From Flavobacterium sp. CF136 (GTDB taxonomy: Bacteria; Bacteroidota; Bacteroidia; Flavobacteriales; Flavobacteriaceae): DNA of 64,000 nt. Of this stretch, positions 19,880 through 31,029 are shown piece by piece. The DNA lies in contig NZ_AKJZ01000041.1 in the NCBI RefSeq assembly GCF_000282055.1, forward strand, positions 1-64,000, given 5' to 3'. The translations under genes and the position numbers were made by a program. Every line of letters begins with the position of its first letter. The first letter of the stretch is position 1. The notes under the pieces were generated by a model. That model saw only the letters and a list, made by a program, of their open reading frames with translations, was not told where the DNA came from and searched no databases.

Positions 19880-20734
19880 ATGAGAATTACAGCTTTACTT
19901 ATTTGTTTTTTTATGCACCTTGCGTGCTTATCCCAGACATCCTCTGAATTATTTGATAAAACCAAAATGGAATATAGAGGATCAAAAGCTGACCAGGCAA
20001 AATTGTTGTTGCGGACAGTTAAGATATGGGGAAAAATAGAAAAGAAAGAGCCTCATATAGATCAGGCCTTTCTTAATCTTTTGGAAAATAAACCGGAATT
20101 GAATAAAGAAAAACTAAAGGAATATCTTCAAAAGAATTCGATTGTTGACAATGAAATCTGCGGTGCTGTGGATCGCGATATTTCAAGTATTTTGCTGGAT
20201 GGAAGAAAGGTTTATGCGAAATATTTTGTGATTCATGATATGAGCACACCGGCATATGCAAATAGCTTTCCCACAAATATTAATGACAGCAGCTGGTCAA
20301 GGAATAATCTAAATTCATGGAACTGGTCAAAAGGAAAGGAACCCGCACATGCAATTATAACAAGAACGGGATTGTCTAAGACACTTAACGACTTTGAAAA
20401 AGGATGGCGTGCAACAAAGTTTGAAATTAACAAGGGAATTTCATGCAGGGGATTGTTTGTGCATATAGAATTGTTGCAGCCTAGGGTTTATCCGCCTGGA
20501 ACTGCGGTCAGTGCTCCGGTTGCTCCCGTGCCGGGATTTACAGATTTGCAGTATAAAAGGTTAGCGTTATTGTATGTTTGTGCAGGAGTAAGGAAAGGGG
20601 AATGGCTGGTACCGGCTTTTCACGTCAATATTGATGAGGGACAAAAAGATGGTCATGATGATCCGCAGAATTTTGAGCTGTCAAAATTTACTAATGAAGT
20701 TATAAGTCTTGTCAAACATATCAAAACATTATAA
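19880..20734 (+). CDS. Secreted amidase-like (peptidoglycan-active?) protein
   Basis: The ATG at 19880 starts a signal peptide (MRITALLICFFMHLACLSQ), so I prefer it to the longer frame from 19757; the protein is then 284 residues. The layout resembles N-acetylmuramoyl-L-alanine amidases of the Amidase_2 fold: His119 in FVIHDMS, Glu197 in VHIELLQ, His248 in PAFHVNID and Asp261 in GHDDPQNF sit where that fold has its zinc ligands and catalytic Glu. The match is by pattern only and the family assignment is tentative. It starts a tight operon (gaps of 11 and 4 bp) with an alpha/beta hydrolase and an unknown protein, which suggests a joint task on cell-envelope or extracellular substrates. Confidence 0.55.
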   Translation: MRITALLICFFMHLACLSQTSSELFDKTKMEYRGSKADQAKLLLRTVKIWGKIEKKEPHIDQAFLNLLENKPELNKEKLKEYLQKNSIVDNEICGAVDRDISSILLDGRKVYAKYFVIHDMSTPAYANSFPTNINDSSWSRNNLNSWNWSKGKEPAHAIITRTGLSKTLNDFEKGWRATKFEINKGISCRGLFVHIELLQPRVYPPGTAVSAPVAPVPGFTDLQYKRLALLYVCAGVRKGEWLVPAFHVNIDEGQKDGHDDPQNFELSKFTNEVISLVKHIKTL

Positions 20735-20745
20735 AGCAGATAATC

Positions 20746-21543
20746 ATGGCAATTAATCATACTACATCTATTGAGATAAAATATGGTGTTAACACCCAAG
20801 GTTATTTTAGCTATGAAGAACCTGAAATTCTTATAGTCTTTGTCCATGGCTTTGGTGGTAATTCTTTAGGGACATGGAATAATTTTTCCTCCATTTTGCT
20901 TTTTGATGATCAGTTTAAAAAATCGGATATTATCTTCTATGGTTATGATACTTTTAATGGGCAGGCAGGCGACCATGCAGCAGAATTGTATCATTTTTTA
21001 AAACGATCCATTTTACCTCTTAAGGATGGTATTTTGCCAATACTTCAAAATCTTCCTGAAAGGGATTATAAAAGAATAGTTCTGGTCGCTCATTCTTTGG
21101 GTGCAGTACTGGTGAGGCAGGCACAACTCCTGGCCTACATTGATGGTGACAGCTGGGTCCAGAAGTCTGAAATTGCATTGTATGCACCAGCTCATCATGG
21201 GGCAGAGATAATCTCACTTGCGATGCAGGCTTTGCCAGGATTATCTGGTTTGTTTGGCTTATTTGCAAAATTTAGATTTCCGATCTTAAATGATTTAGAT
21301 TCAAAAGATGATGGTATTTTAAAAGCTATTAAACTTCAAACTGAAGAATTACAGAAGAAAGAATCCGGCAATTTTACGAAGGCTAAATTAGTAGTGTATT
21401 CCAAGGGAGACAAAGTGGTGAAAAATTATAATTATCTGCTTGATCATCCTGCGGAAGTTATCCCTAAAACCACGCACATTTCTGTTTGTAAACCAAATGA
21501 TATTTTCATAAAGCCTGTTGAACTGCTAAAACAGATTATCTAG
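20746..21543 (+). CDS. Alpha/beta hydrolase (PGAP1/DUF676-like lipase or esterase)
   Basis: A 265-residue alpha/beta hydrolase. VFVHGFGGNSLGTW near residue 30 is the oxyanion-hole strand-turn, VLVAHSLGAVLVRQ near 113 is the nucleophile elbow (GxSxG variant AHSLG), and the catalytic His is probably in KTTHISV near 244. No signal peptide is seen, so it is likely cytoplasmic unless the neighbouring genes provide export. Such serine hydrolases act on esters of lipids or acyl groups. It is the middle gene of a three-gene operon, 11 bp after the amidase-like gene and 4 bp before the next. Confidence 0.75.
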   Translation: MAINHTTSIEIKYGVNTQGYFSYEEPEILIVFVHGFGGNSLGTWNNFSSILLFDDQFKKSDIIFYGYDTFNGQAGDHAAELYHFLKRSILPLKDGILPILQNLPERDYKRIVLVAHSLGAVLVRQAQLLAYIDGDSWVQKSEIALYAPAHHGAEIISLAMQALPGLSGLFGLFAKFRFPILNDLDSKDDGILKAIKLQTEELQKKESGNFTKAKLVVYSKGDKVVKNYNYLLDHPAEVIPKTTHISVCKPNDIFIKPVELLKQII

Positions 21544-21547
21544 AAAA

Positions 21548-22543
21548 ATGGAACCTAAAGAAAGAAATTTATTGTCAGTAAAAGCGGAATTTCACGATAA
21601 GGGAAAAGCTGCACGCGGCTATAATAATATTATGAATCTTATCAATAATAGAAAGGAAGATGATCTTGGATATCTTCTTCGATTTCATGATCCAATTGGC
21701 GTTTATGGTCAGGAATTAATTGAAAGATTTGAAATTGATGCGCTTATTGAATATTATAATTTATTACTCGTTGCAATATTTGCGGGATATGTTCCTGGGA
21801 GATTTGATAAAGAGTCGGCAAAAGAAATATTGGCCACTATTAAGCATCCTTCAGTTATTCCATACTACAGCGAGTATTATGAGTATAAAATGACATCATA
21901 CACCGTTCGTTTTGTAGAACAGAATAGATTTTTTGAGCAAGAAGGGAATCCAGTAACCATTTCAGCTTTTAATGAGTTTATCTCGCTTAATCGGTTTTTA
22001 AAACGGGATGAAGATATTAAGAGATTTTTAGGAATGCTGGATTATGTTTGGTATTCTGATGACTCGCTAAATGATGTAATTGAAATTTTGTCATCACAAG
22101 AAAAATTGAATGCAGCCTTTGCTTCAAAAGTTAAAACCGAAGCTGAAAGCGCAGTTTTTGGCTTTTTTAAGTACACCTCATTTTTAAGTGATTTCAGACA
22201 ACTGCTTATGCGAACTGAAAAGTATCCTTTGCTTCAGTCATCATTCTGGATGTTTCATGGTTATTATTTTGACAGAATGAATATAAATATGCGAACAATT
22301 TTTGATAAAATTTTTACAAATCTTACAAATTCCTTATATAAGCCTGAAATTTTTTACAATGTAGCTAAAGAGGCCTATAACACAAAAAAACCGAAAAACA
22401 TACAAATCTTTACCATGGAAGATTATGCGGCCAGGTCTATAAGCTGGTCATACATTGATATAGCTTTTGTATTAGATAAAAAATGGGCCAAACCTCTTCA
22501 GATGTATTTCGAACATACTCTGCCAGCTGAACCTTTAATATAA
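21548..22543 (+). CDS. Unknown protein co-transcribed with the alpha/beta hydrolase
   Basis: A 331-residue protein with no signal peptide or clear membrane segment, rich in aromatic residues and apparently alpha-helical (FLKRDEDIKRFLGMLDYVWYSDD, FDKIFTNLTNSLYKPEIFYNV). I do not recognise a family. Its start lies 4 bp after the hydrolase stop, so translation is probably coupled. It could be an immunity, adaptor or regulatory partner of the hydrolase, but nothing in the sequence decides this. Confidence 0.6.
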   Translation: MEPKERNLLSVKAEFHDKGKAARGYNNIMNLINNRKEDDLGYLLRFHDPIGVYGQELIERFEIDALIEYYNLLLVAIFAGYVPGRFDKESAKEILATIKHPSVIPYYSEYYEYKMTSYTVRFVEQNRFFEQEGNPVTISAFNEFISLNRFLKRDEDIKRFLGMLDYVWYSDDSLNDVIEILSSQEKLNAAFASKVKTEAESAVFGFFKYTSFLSDFRQLLMRTEKYPLLQSSFWMFHGYYFDRMNINMRTIFDKIFTNLTNSLYKPEIFYNVAKEAYNTKKPKNIQIFTMEDYAARSISWSYIDIAFVLDKKWAKPLQMYFEHTLPAEPLI

Positions 22544-22674
22544 ATATAAAGAAATGACTGAAGCATCTAATATCGTAGGTTCTATGCTAATCCTTTCTTA
22601 AAGATTTTAAATGCGATTCCAATACAATATTTGTTTTGTGTTCTTAGTTATTTAAAAACAGAAAAACAAAAATC

Positions 22675-23757
22675 ATGGACTTAAAACTTAATTATCCAAC
22701 TATTGCCGAAGAAGAAACTGCTTTAAATAAATTTATTAGTGAAAGAAAAACTTCTTTTAAAGAATGTCTTTACTTTCCAAACTACCAAGGAAAAATAGAT
22801 AATATAAAAATTGTAAGCAAGTATCTTCAAATTGAAGCCTATACTGACTCAAATATTTTAGATATTATTATATGCAATAGTGCAAATCATTCATTAAGTT
22901 GTCTTTTAGAGACTTTAAAACAAGACTATCAAAGTATAATAATTGAGCCATTCACATATCCTGCATTTAAAACAATTGCCCTGAATAATGGATTCCAATT
23001 ATTCCCAAGTGATTTCGATAACGAGGGACTAACCATAGAAGGGCTTAAGAGAACATATATTAAAACAAAGTCTAAATTAATATATTTACAACCAACAATC
23101 CATAACCCTACTTGTGCTGTGATGCCTTTGACCAGAAGAAAAGAGATAGCAGAATTTGCACGAAAAAATAATATTTTTATTATTGAAGATGATGCTTATA
23201 GATTTTTGCACCCAGATCCGCCTTTGAGATTTTTGGATTTGATACCTGAAAATACATTTCATATTTTTAGTCTTTCAAAACCATTTAATCCTTTTATAAA
23301 GACATCCTATTTAATAGCTCCAGCTATTTTTAAAAATGATATTACAGAAAGTGTAAGACTTAATTCAAGCGGACACTCTTCACTGTTAAGTGATATGGCA
23401 GCCTACATTTTGGAAAATAACATATTGAATGATATAATTTTTCAAAAGCAAAACTTAGCGATTCAATTTCAAAAGAGACTTGTGCCTTTAATAAACAATT
23501 TATCATTTCAGACATTTAGCACAAGTTTTCATATTTGGGTAAAATTACCTGAAAGAATAACAAGTGACAGACTTGTAAATAAACTCCTTGAGAATGATAT
23601 AATTGTTTCTAATGGTAAAGACTTCCTGACCGTTAATCAAAAGGAAGGAGAGAATTATATTAGAATTTCTCTGGGTGCAGAACAGAACGTTGATAAGTTA
23701 GAGAAGGCGTTAATTGAAATTGTAAGCATAATCGAAGAGAAAAAGCACAACTGTTAA
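22675..23757 (+). CDS. PLP-dependent aminotransferase (MocR-type domain without HTH)
   Basis: A fold-type I class I/II aminotransferase domain of 360 residues. FIIEDDAYRF near residue 166 holds the Asp that contacts the PLP nitrogen, and HIFSLSKPFNPFIKTSYLIAP near 200 holds the Schiff-base Lys in the position typical of MocR/GabR proteins. The N-terminal winged-helix domain of MocR regulators is absent and no HTH is seen. It should act as an enzyme, or may be derived from a MocR gene by loss of the DNA-binding part. It stands alone between non-coding gaps of 131 and 201 bp, with very AT-rich codon use like the genes on either side. Confidence 0.72.
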   Translation: MDLKLNYPTIAEEETALNKFISERKTSFKECLYFPNYQGKIDNIKIVSKYLQIEAYTDSNILDIIICNSANHSLSCLLETLKQDYQSIIIEPFTYPAFKTIALNNGFQLFPSDFDNEGLTIEGLKRTYIKTKSKLIYLQPTIHNPTCAVMPLTRRKEIAEFARKNNIFIIEDDAYRFLHPDPPLRFLDLIPENTFHIFSLSKPFNPFIKTSYLIAPAIFKNDITESVRLNSSGHSSLLSDMAAYILENNILNDIIFQKQNLAIQFQKRLVPLINNLSFQTFSTSFHIWVKLPERITSDRLVNKLLENDIIVSNGKDFLTVNQKEGENYIRISLGAEQNVDKLEKALIEIVSIIEEKKHNC

Positions 23758-23958
23758 CATCACTTTAGATAAAATATGTCTGCAAGAATGCTGTACTGTT
23801 TTAATCCTTGTAAATAGTTTGTGCGATTTTTTTTGCCACAAAACTTGAGATTATATATAGGTTGTTGTTGATTTGTTAAAAATAGCTATATTTTTAAACG
23901 ATTAATTATCTTTACTTTAAAGGTTAAATGGCAGACAAAGGATTAATTTCTATATCAT

Positions 23959-24774
23959 ATGGAAACATTTGCTCAGAGATATAAATCGTTACAATTATCC
24001 AGTTTGAATTTAATCAAGAGTTATACATGTATGCTCTTGACCGAACCCTCTAAATATAAAGTTTATGGAACAGGAGTATTCATTCAAATTCAAGACCATT
24101 ATTTTCTTATTTCTGCTGCTCATGTTTTTGATAAGTACGGAGAGTTTTTTATTCCTTTATCAAAAGACTATGAAATAATTAAGCCCGGAGGAACAGTCTA
24201 CAATCATAATGCAACAAATAGGGATAAAGATATAATTGATATTGGTGTTCTGAAACTAGATAATCAATGTGTTCCTCATCTTTTGCGCAGTTATAATTTT
24301 TTGCAGGCTGACGATTTAGCTATCAATCATATATTTCAATGTGAAGAATATTATACATTTTTGGGTTATCCTTCCACAACATCAAAAATTTTATATAAGA
24401 CCGATATTTTCGATTCTACCACTTTTTTTCATTTTACTACTCCTGAAAGGAACGAGAATTATTCAACGTTTAATAGAAATCCAGCTGTTAATGTTGTTAC
24501 ATCATATAATAAAAAACTTTCGTTTTTGCATAAAAAAAATATGTTTGGAACAGGTCCGGATTTACACGGTATTAGTGGCTGCGGTCTATGGTTTACAGAT
24601 CCTTTAGATTTATCTACGGGAATTATAAAACCTAAATTAACAGCAATAATGACAGATTGGCCAATTAAAAATAGAGCTATAACTATTGGAACTCGTATTG
24701 ATGTTATTACTGAAATAATAAGGAAGTATCTTGGTATCGATTTTCCTGAATCGAAAATTTTAAGAGCCAAGTAA
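23959..24774 (+). CDS. Trypsin-like (S1-fold) serine protease
   Basis: A 271-residue chymotrypsin-fold protease. GTGVFIQIQDHYFLISAAHVF places the catalytic His at residue 55, DIIDIGVLKL gives the Asp (about 94), and HGISGCGLWF gives the nucleophile Ser206 with its oxyanion hole. No signal peptide or membrane segment is present, so it appears cytoplasmic, unlike degradative secreted trypsins. Stand-alone cytoplasmic trypsin-like proteins are frequent in bacterial defence-type gene neighbourhoods. Here the next gene is a broken HEPN-like gene, which fits that setting without proving a function. Confidence 0.72.
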   Translation: METFAQRYKSLQLSSLNLIKSYTCMLLTEPSKYKVYGTGVFIQIQDHYFLISAAHVFDKYGEFFIPLSKDYEIIKPGGTVYNHNATNRDKDIIDIGVLKLDNQCVPHLLRSYNFLQADDLAINHIFQCEEYYTFLGYPSTTSKILYKTDIFDSTTFFHFTTPERNENYSTFNRNPAVNVVTSYNKKLSFLHKKNMFGTGPDLHGISGCGLWFTDPLDLSTGIIKPKLTAIMTDWPIKNRAITIGTRIDVITEIIRKYLGIDFPESKILRAK

Positions 24775-24946
24775 ATTGTAAATCATATCTACTATAGATT
24801 TAAATCCCACTTTTTAAGATAATATAACATAGTAAATTGAGGATTGAATAATTTTTTTAACTGCGCAAAAACACTGCGTACTACAGGGATATCTTTGATC
24901 AATAATTAATTAAAACAAAATTTTTGTAAACTACATTTTAAAAATT

Positions 24947-26136
24947 ATGATAAGACGAGACGATTTTATACGTTTAAAATATGAAGTTGAAGAAGCGATA
25001 AACGAAGCATTCGATTATGCTAAGAACCATGAAAAAAATAAAAATGATTACATTTTGTTCTTATCTCGTTCTTATTATGATAAGGAGGTTTCTACAAATG
25101 GTTTTTCTCCTTGGCAATTTGACCGTTCTTCAGATGAATTGTTTGATAGACACAGGGTAGATTTTTTGCTTACTTACCTTAACCAACAATACAATTTTCA
25201 AACAGAAAATTCAGCCGATTCAAAATTTTCTTTGACGATAGAATTTATGATATATTGTCAGATTTGGGAGTCAAAACATAATTTATATAATTTGAAAAAG
25301 CTTGCTGATTTATGTGATTCAAAAGATTACAGCTGGAATATAGACGATGGTAAAAATTCTAAGTCAAAATTTATTAATATCAATATCCTTAATAGTTTTC
25401 AAAAGCATAATTTGAAATTATGCACTTTAATGAAAAAAGCTTATAATTCCCAATTAAGGAATGCTTTTTCACATTCTCTTTTTAATTTCGGGATAAATGG
25501 GCATAATTTGTATTTAGAAAATTATGATGGTAGAAATGCTAATATGAGTTTTTAAGTTATGATGATTGGACAATTCGTTTTTTGACTTCTACACTTATTC
25601 AAAATTGTTATCATAACAAGTTTTCTGATGAAATTGAATTATTAGAAGATGGAAAAGAATATGAAGTGATTATGGAATATAATGGAGAACAAGAAATTGG
25701 GATTATGTCATATGATAGAGAACGACGAAGATTTAATGGACGCATAAAATAATCTGCTGATGAACTTATTTCATTGTTATATGTTTTGGACTATCATAAT
25801 TTGAATAACGAATATCCAGCTAAAATAAAAATTGATTGTATCGGATTTCTATTAATTAGTACAGATTTTTATACAGACTTTGTCAGCAGGTATAATCATT
25901 TATTAACCATTTTAAATGGGGTGACAAATGCTTATAAACATTCATTTCTTAATTCACAGGTACACACTTATCATGGAGCAGACTATCCTATAGCATATGC
26001 ATGTTCTTTAAAACGGAATAATACTACAAATGAACCAAAATTTTACACTGTGGGTATAAATGATTTTATAATTAATTATTGTTCGTTTCTTCGAGAAATA
26101 AAAGATTTGATACAAACTTTTGAACTCGAAGATTAG
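24947..26136 (+). pseudogene. HEPN-like gene broken by a frameshift and a stop
   Basis: One ancestral gene of about 395 codons. The first part (24947-25555, 202 residues) ends at a TAA directly after a run of five T; adding one T continues the frame as SYDDWTIRFLTSTLI up to an in-frame TAA at 25750-25752. Past that stop the same frame continues SADELISLLYVLDY to 26136. The first part carries LRNAFSHSLF (RNAFSH at 25457-25474), matching the HEPN ribonuclease motif R-N-x3-H found in Apea-type and toxin HEPN proteins. Two independent lesions suggest true decay and not one sequencing slip. The substrate and partner are unknown. Confidence 0.7.
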
Positions 26137-26304
26137 CTATTAAAAAACAGACTCAAAATTTCTTCTGATTCCGAAGGAAGAATGCTGTAATCCTTTTGTA
26201 TTTCAAAAAGTATTTGATCAAAAAAGGTAAAATTATCTTAACTTTTTTCCAAGTTTTTTGTTTGTATATCTAGACTTAATACTACAGTTTCAGATTTTTA
26301 GTTA

Positions 26305-27426
26305 CTATGATTTTTCAGTAATTGGCTCGATTGTATATACTTTATAAGTGTAACCCTTGAATTTGACATTTTTTCTGTACTGATCCGTAATTGATTGCAG
26401 TTTGACTGTGGAAGATTTTGAGATAAAATTTAATTTCTGCAACGACAGCTTTATATTTAGGTCTGAAACTCCCATTTCGATCATCTGTGCGGTAAAGTTA
26501 TCAGGCTCTTTAGGAACTTTCAGTTTATGTACACTGATAAAATCGTCATTAGCTTTTAGATACTTTCTTGATCTTTCATATAAAGTACGGATATAATGCT
26601 CAGAAGCCGTGTGACTGAAATTAACAGTAGTTTCAGAATTTAGAAACTGTAGAAGATTAAGCTGGTCAACACTGTTTTTATCATCAATGGTTACGACCTG
26701 CTGTTTTTTAGTTCCCAATTTATAGATATTGGCATCATATACTGCAAGCAGGTACCAATCATTCAGCGGTAGAAAAAACTGCATTCCTTTTAATCCAAAA
26801 TCTCTCTGACTGCATATTCTCCAGTTTCTTTTTTCTAAAAATTGATTGTAGAGGACAAGCGGATTATCTGAAATAATAAAAGGATTTGAAGTCGTATTTT
26901 TAATGAGTTTGTATTTCAGATCCAAAAGATCCGGCACCAGTTGATCGGCTGATTTTAGTGAAAGTAGTTTTCCTTGATCAGTCTGCTGCTCGTGAAATCT
27001 AGGTGCCAAATCGGAAGGAACGTTGCCTTCGCTAATCTTGGACTTGGTAGCGTAGAGCTTTTGCTCTAAACGAGTTAGGATTTTGAAGTGGATTGGATTT
27101 CGAAGGTCCAAAACAACCAGAAAATGCATCATTTTAAAATGATCCGGACTTTGGATAATAGGAAGTTTTTCTTTTTCCCACATTTCTTTGAAGACCGGGG
27201 CTGCATTTGCTTCGAGCTGTGAAAGCCAGTTTTCCAAATCTCCATCTTGGCCATATAAATGATCACTGCTTAGCTGTGAGGAAATCGGCACCTGGCTTTT
27301 GAAAAGATTCAGCTCTGTATTGAACATACCAATGGTTTTTCCATTGTTCAGAAAAGAGAAGAAACGCTGGAAAAACTGCGGTACAAAGTGATGATTTTTT
27401 GGAATCTGTTTTTTCTGCTTGATCAT
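26305..27426 (-). CDS. DUF4238 family protein
   Basis: A 373-residue soluble protein of the DUF4238 family, recognised by the N-terminal HHFVPQFFQRFFS (about residues 12-24) and the later block NPFIISDNPLVLYN (about 180-195). The biochemical role of the family is unknown; members are scattered and often found in accessory or defence-rich regions. No signal peptide is present. It is transcribed convergently with the broken HEPN-like gene and lies 36 bp downstream of the AraC-type regulator gene, so the two could share a transcript. Confidence 0.75.
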   Translation of the reverse strand: MIKQKKQIPKNHHFVPQFFQRFFSFLNNGKTIGMFNTELNLFKSQVPISSQLSSDHLYGQDGDLENWLSQLEANAAPVFKEMWEKEKLPIIQSPDHFKMMHFLVVLDLRNPIHFKILTRLEQKLYATKSKISEGNVPSDLAPRFHEQQTDQGKLLSLKSADQLVPDLLDLKYKLIKNTTSNPFIISDNPLVLYNQFLEKRNWRICSQRDFGLKGMQFFLPLNDWYLLAVYDANIYKLGTKKQQVVTIDDKNSVDQLNLLQFLNSETTVNFSHTASEHYIRTLYERSRKYLKANDDFISVHKLKVPKEPDNFTAQMIEMGVSDLNIKLSLQKLNFISKSSTVKLQSITDQYRKNVKFKGYTYKVYTIEPITEKS

Positions 27427-27462
27427 TTTACATTCTGCTTATAAGCATATTCTTTAAAATTT

Positions 27463-28359
27463 CTAATTCATAATCCGATATTCATTAGGAGTACTGCCCA
27501 CATGCTGTTTGAAAAATCGCGTAAAATGCTGCGGATATTTAAAACCTAATTCGTAAGCTACCTCATTAATGGTTTTTGAAGAATCAAATATTTTGTTTTT
27601 GGCAGTATCAATGATTTTATTCTGAATATATTCCTGGGCAGATTTCCCAGTTTCTTTTTTGATTAAATCACCAAAATAATTGGGAGATAAATTAAGTTCG
27701 CCTGCATAATACGCTACAGATGGAAGCCCTATGATATTAGGTTTATCAGAAGAAAAATAGCTGTTTAATAGCTCTTCAAATTTCTCAACTATTCCTTTGT
27801 TGGTTGTATCTCTGGTAATAAACTGGCGGTCGTAGAATCTTTCGCAGTAATTTAAAAATAATTCAATATTTGAAGCAATAAGTTTTTTACTGTGTTTGTC
27901 AATAGACAGCTGTAATTCAGTTTCTATTTTCGCAAAACAGTCAAAGACAAGCTGTTTTTCTTTCTCTGACAAGTGTAAAGCCTCACTTGTATTATAGCTG
28001 AAAAAGTTATATTCACTAATACTTTTAGCAAGCGTGGTGCCTCGAATTAAATCTGGATGAAAAACCAGTCCATGTCCCGCGGGCTGGTAATAATCTACTT
28101 TGTTTTCTACATCAATGGCCTGACCTGGAGAAATAAAGACTAAAGTTCCTTCCTGATAATCATAATAATTACGGCCGTATTTCAAATCCCCGCATTTTAC
28201 ATCCTTCAGGAATATACAGTAAAGTTCAAAGTTCATCCTTGAGCCTGTTCTTGGTTTAGCTTTATTAAAATCAATTATACTAACTAAAGGATGTAATGTT
28301 TCATGATTATTAAAATCATTGTATTGATTTATAGTCTCGAAGTTAAATACTTGTTCCAT
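27463..28359 (-). CDS. AraC-family transcriptional regulator
   Basis: A 298-residue regulator with an N-terminal cupin-like ligand domain (about 30-170, with LVFISPGQA) and a C-terminal AraC HTH pair (about 200-298: LNLSPNYFGDLIKKETGKSA...INEVAYELGFKYPQHFTRFFK). It is divergent from the aldo-keto reductase operon starting at 28511, with 151 bp between. This is the classical arrangement for a local activator, so it probably responds to an aldehyde, sugar or redox signal handled by those enzymes. Confidence 0.9.
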   Translation of the reverse strand: MEQVFNFETINQYNDFNNHETLHPLVSIIDFNKAKPRTGSRMNFELYCIFLKDVKCGDLKYGRNYYDYQEGTLVFISPGQAIDVENKVDYYQPAGHGLVFHPDLIRGTTLAKSISEYNFFSYNTSEALHLSEKEKQLVFDCFAKIETELQLSIDKHSKKLIASNIELFLNYCERFYDRQFITRDTTNKGIVEKFEELLNSYFSSDKPNIIGLPSVAYYAGELNLSPNYFGDLIKKETGKSAQEYIQNKIIDTAKNKIFDSSKTINEVAYELGFKYPQHFTRFFKQHVGSTPNEYRIMN

Positions 28360-28498
28360 GTCTTCTCGTTGTTACACAAATTTAACTATTTAAGTACAGT
28401 TTTTACAGCAGCATACTCGTAATCAGTAATCTTGGTAGGAGATTCCGTAATCCGTATACCAAAATCGATGTTTTTAGTTCGGAAATTTGTAATTATAA

Positions 28499-29356
<858 letters not shown>

Positions 29357-29379
29357 ATAATTAGAGAAAAAAATTAAAA

Positions 29380-30528
<1,149 letters not shown>

Positions 30529-30538
30529 TCCTGAACTG

Positions 30539-31027
30539 CTACCCTAAGTAATCAGGTGCATAGGTTCTTTGGCCGTATTTAATATCTATTTCTTTTAAAA
30601 ATTCTCTGCGCTTCTCTGTTAATTCAGGAATAGGCAGGAACTCGCCGGCCTTTACAGGAGTACCAATTTCCTGAAATAAGTTTTCCAGTCCTGCGGGCAC
30701 AACTGTGCAGAGCAGACGTGCATAATTTTTTGAAGTATTTTTAAAACAGTGCACCGCTCCGCCAAAAGGAATATTTATAAAACCGTCCTGGGTTACAATT
30801 TGTTTTCCGGTTTCAGTTTTAAATTCGAGTTCTCCTTCCAGTACATGGAACATTTCCTGTGTTTCAGGGTGCGCATGCGGAGGTGGTCCTCCGCCTGGAG
30901 GTACTATCATTTCAATAACGGCGTAACTGCCTCCAGTCCGTTCACCTGAGATTATGATTCTGTAATTACCTCCGGCAACTGCCAGTCTGTCTCCTTCATT
31001 TTTACTGATAATGGTGATAGTTTTCAT
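30539..31027 (-). CDS. Cupin-domain protein
   Basis: A 162-residue single cupin. GGGPPPHAHPETQEMFHVLEGELEF (residues about 45-69) is cupin motif 1 with two His and a Glu as metal ligands, and FGGAVHCFKN near 90 is motif 2. Such proteins include quercetin dioxygenase-like enzymes and sugar-binding cupins. It is the last gene of an operon with pirin (2 bp) and isochorismatase genes, and is convergent with the aldo-keto reductase operon with only 10 bp between the stops. Confidence 0.85.
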   Translation of the reverse strand: MKTITIISKNEGDRLAVAGGNYRIIISGERTGGSYAVIEMIVPPGGGPPPHAHPETQEMFHVLEGELEFKTETGKQIVTQDGFINIPFGGAVHCFKNTSKNYARLLCTVVPAGLENLFQEIGTPVKAGEFLPIPELTEKRREFLKEIDIKYGQRTYAPDYLG

Positions 31028-31029
31028 AA

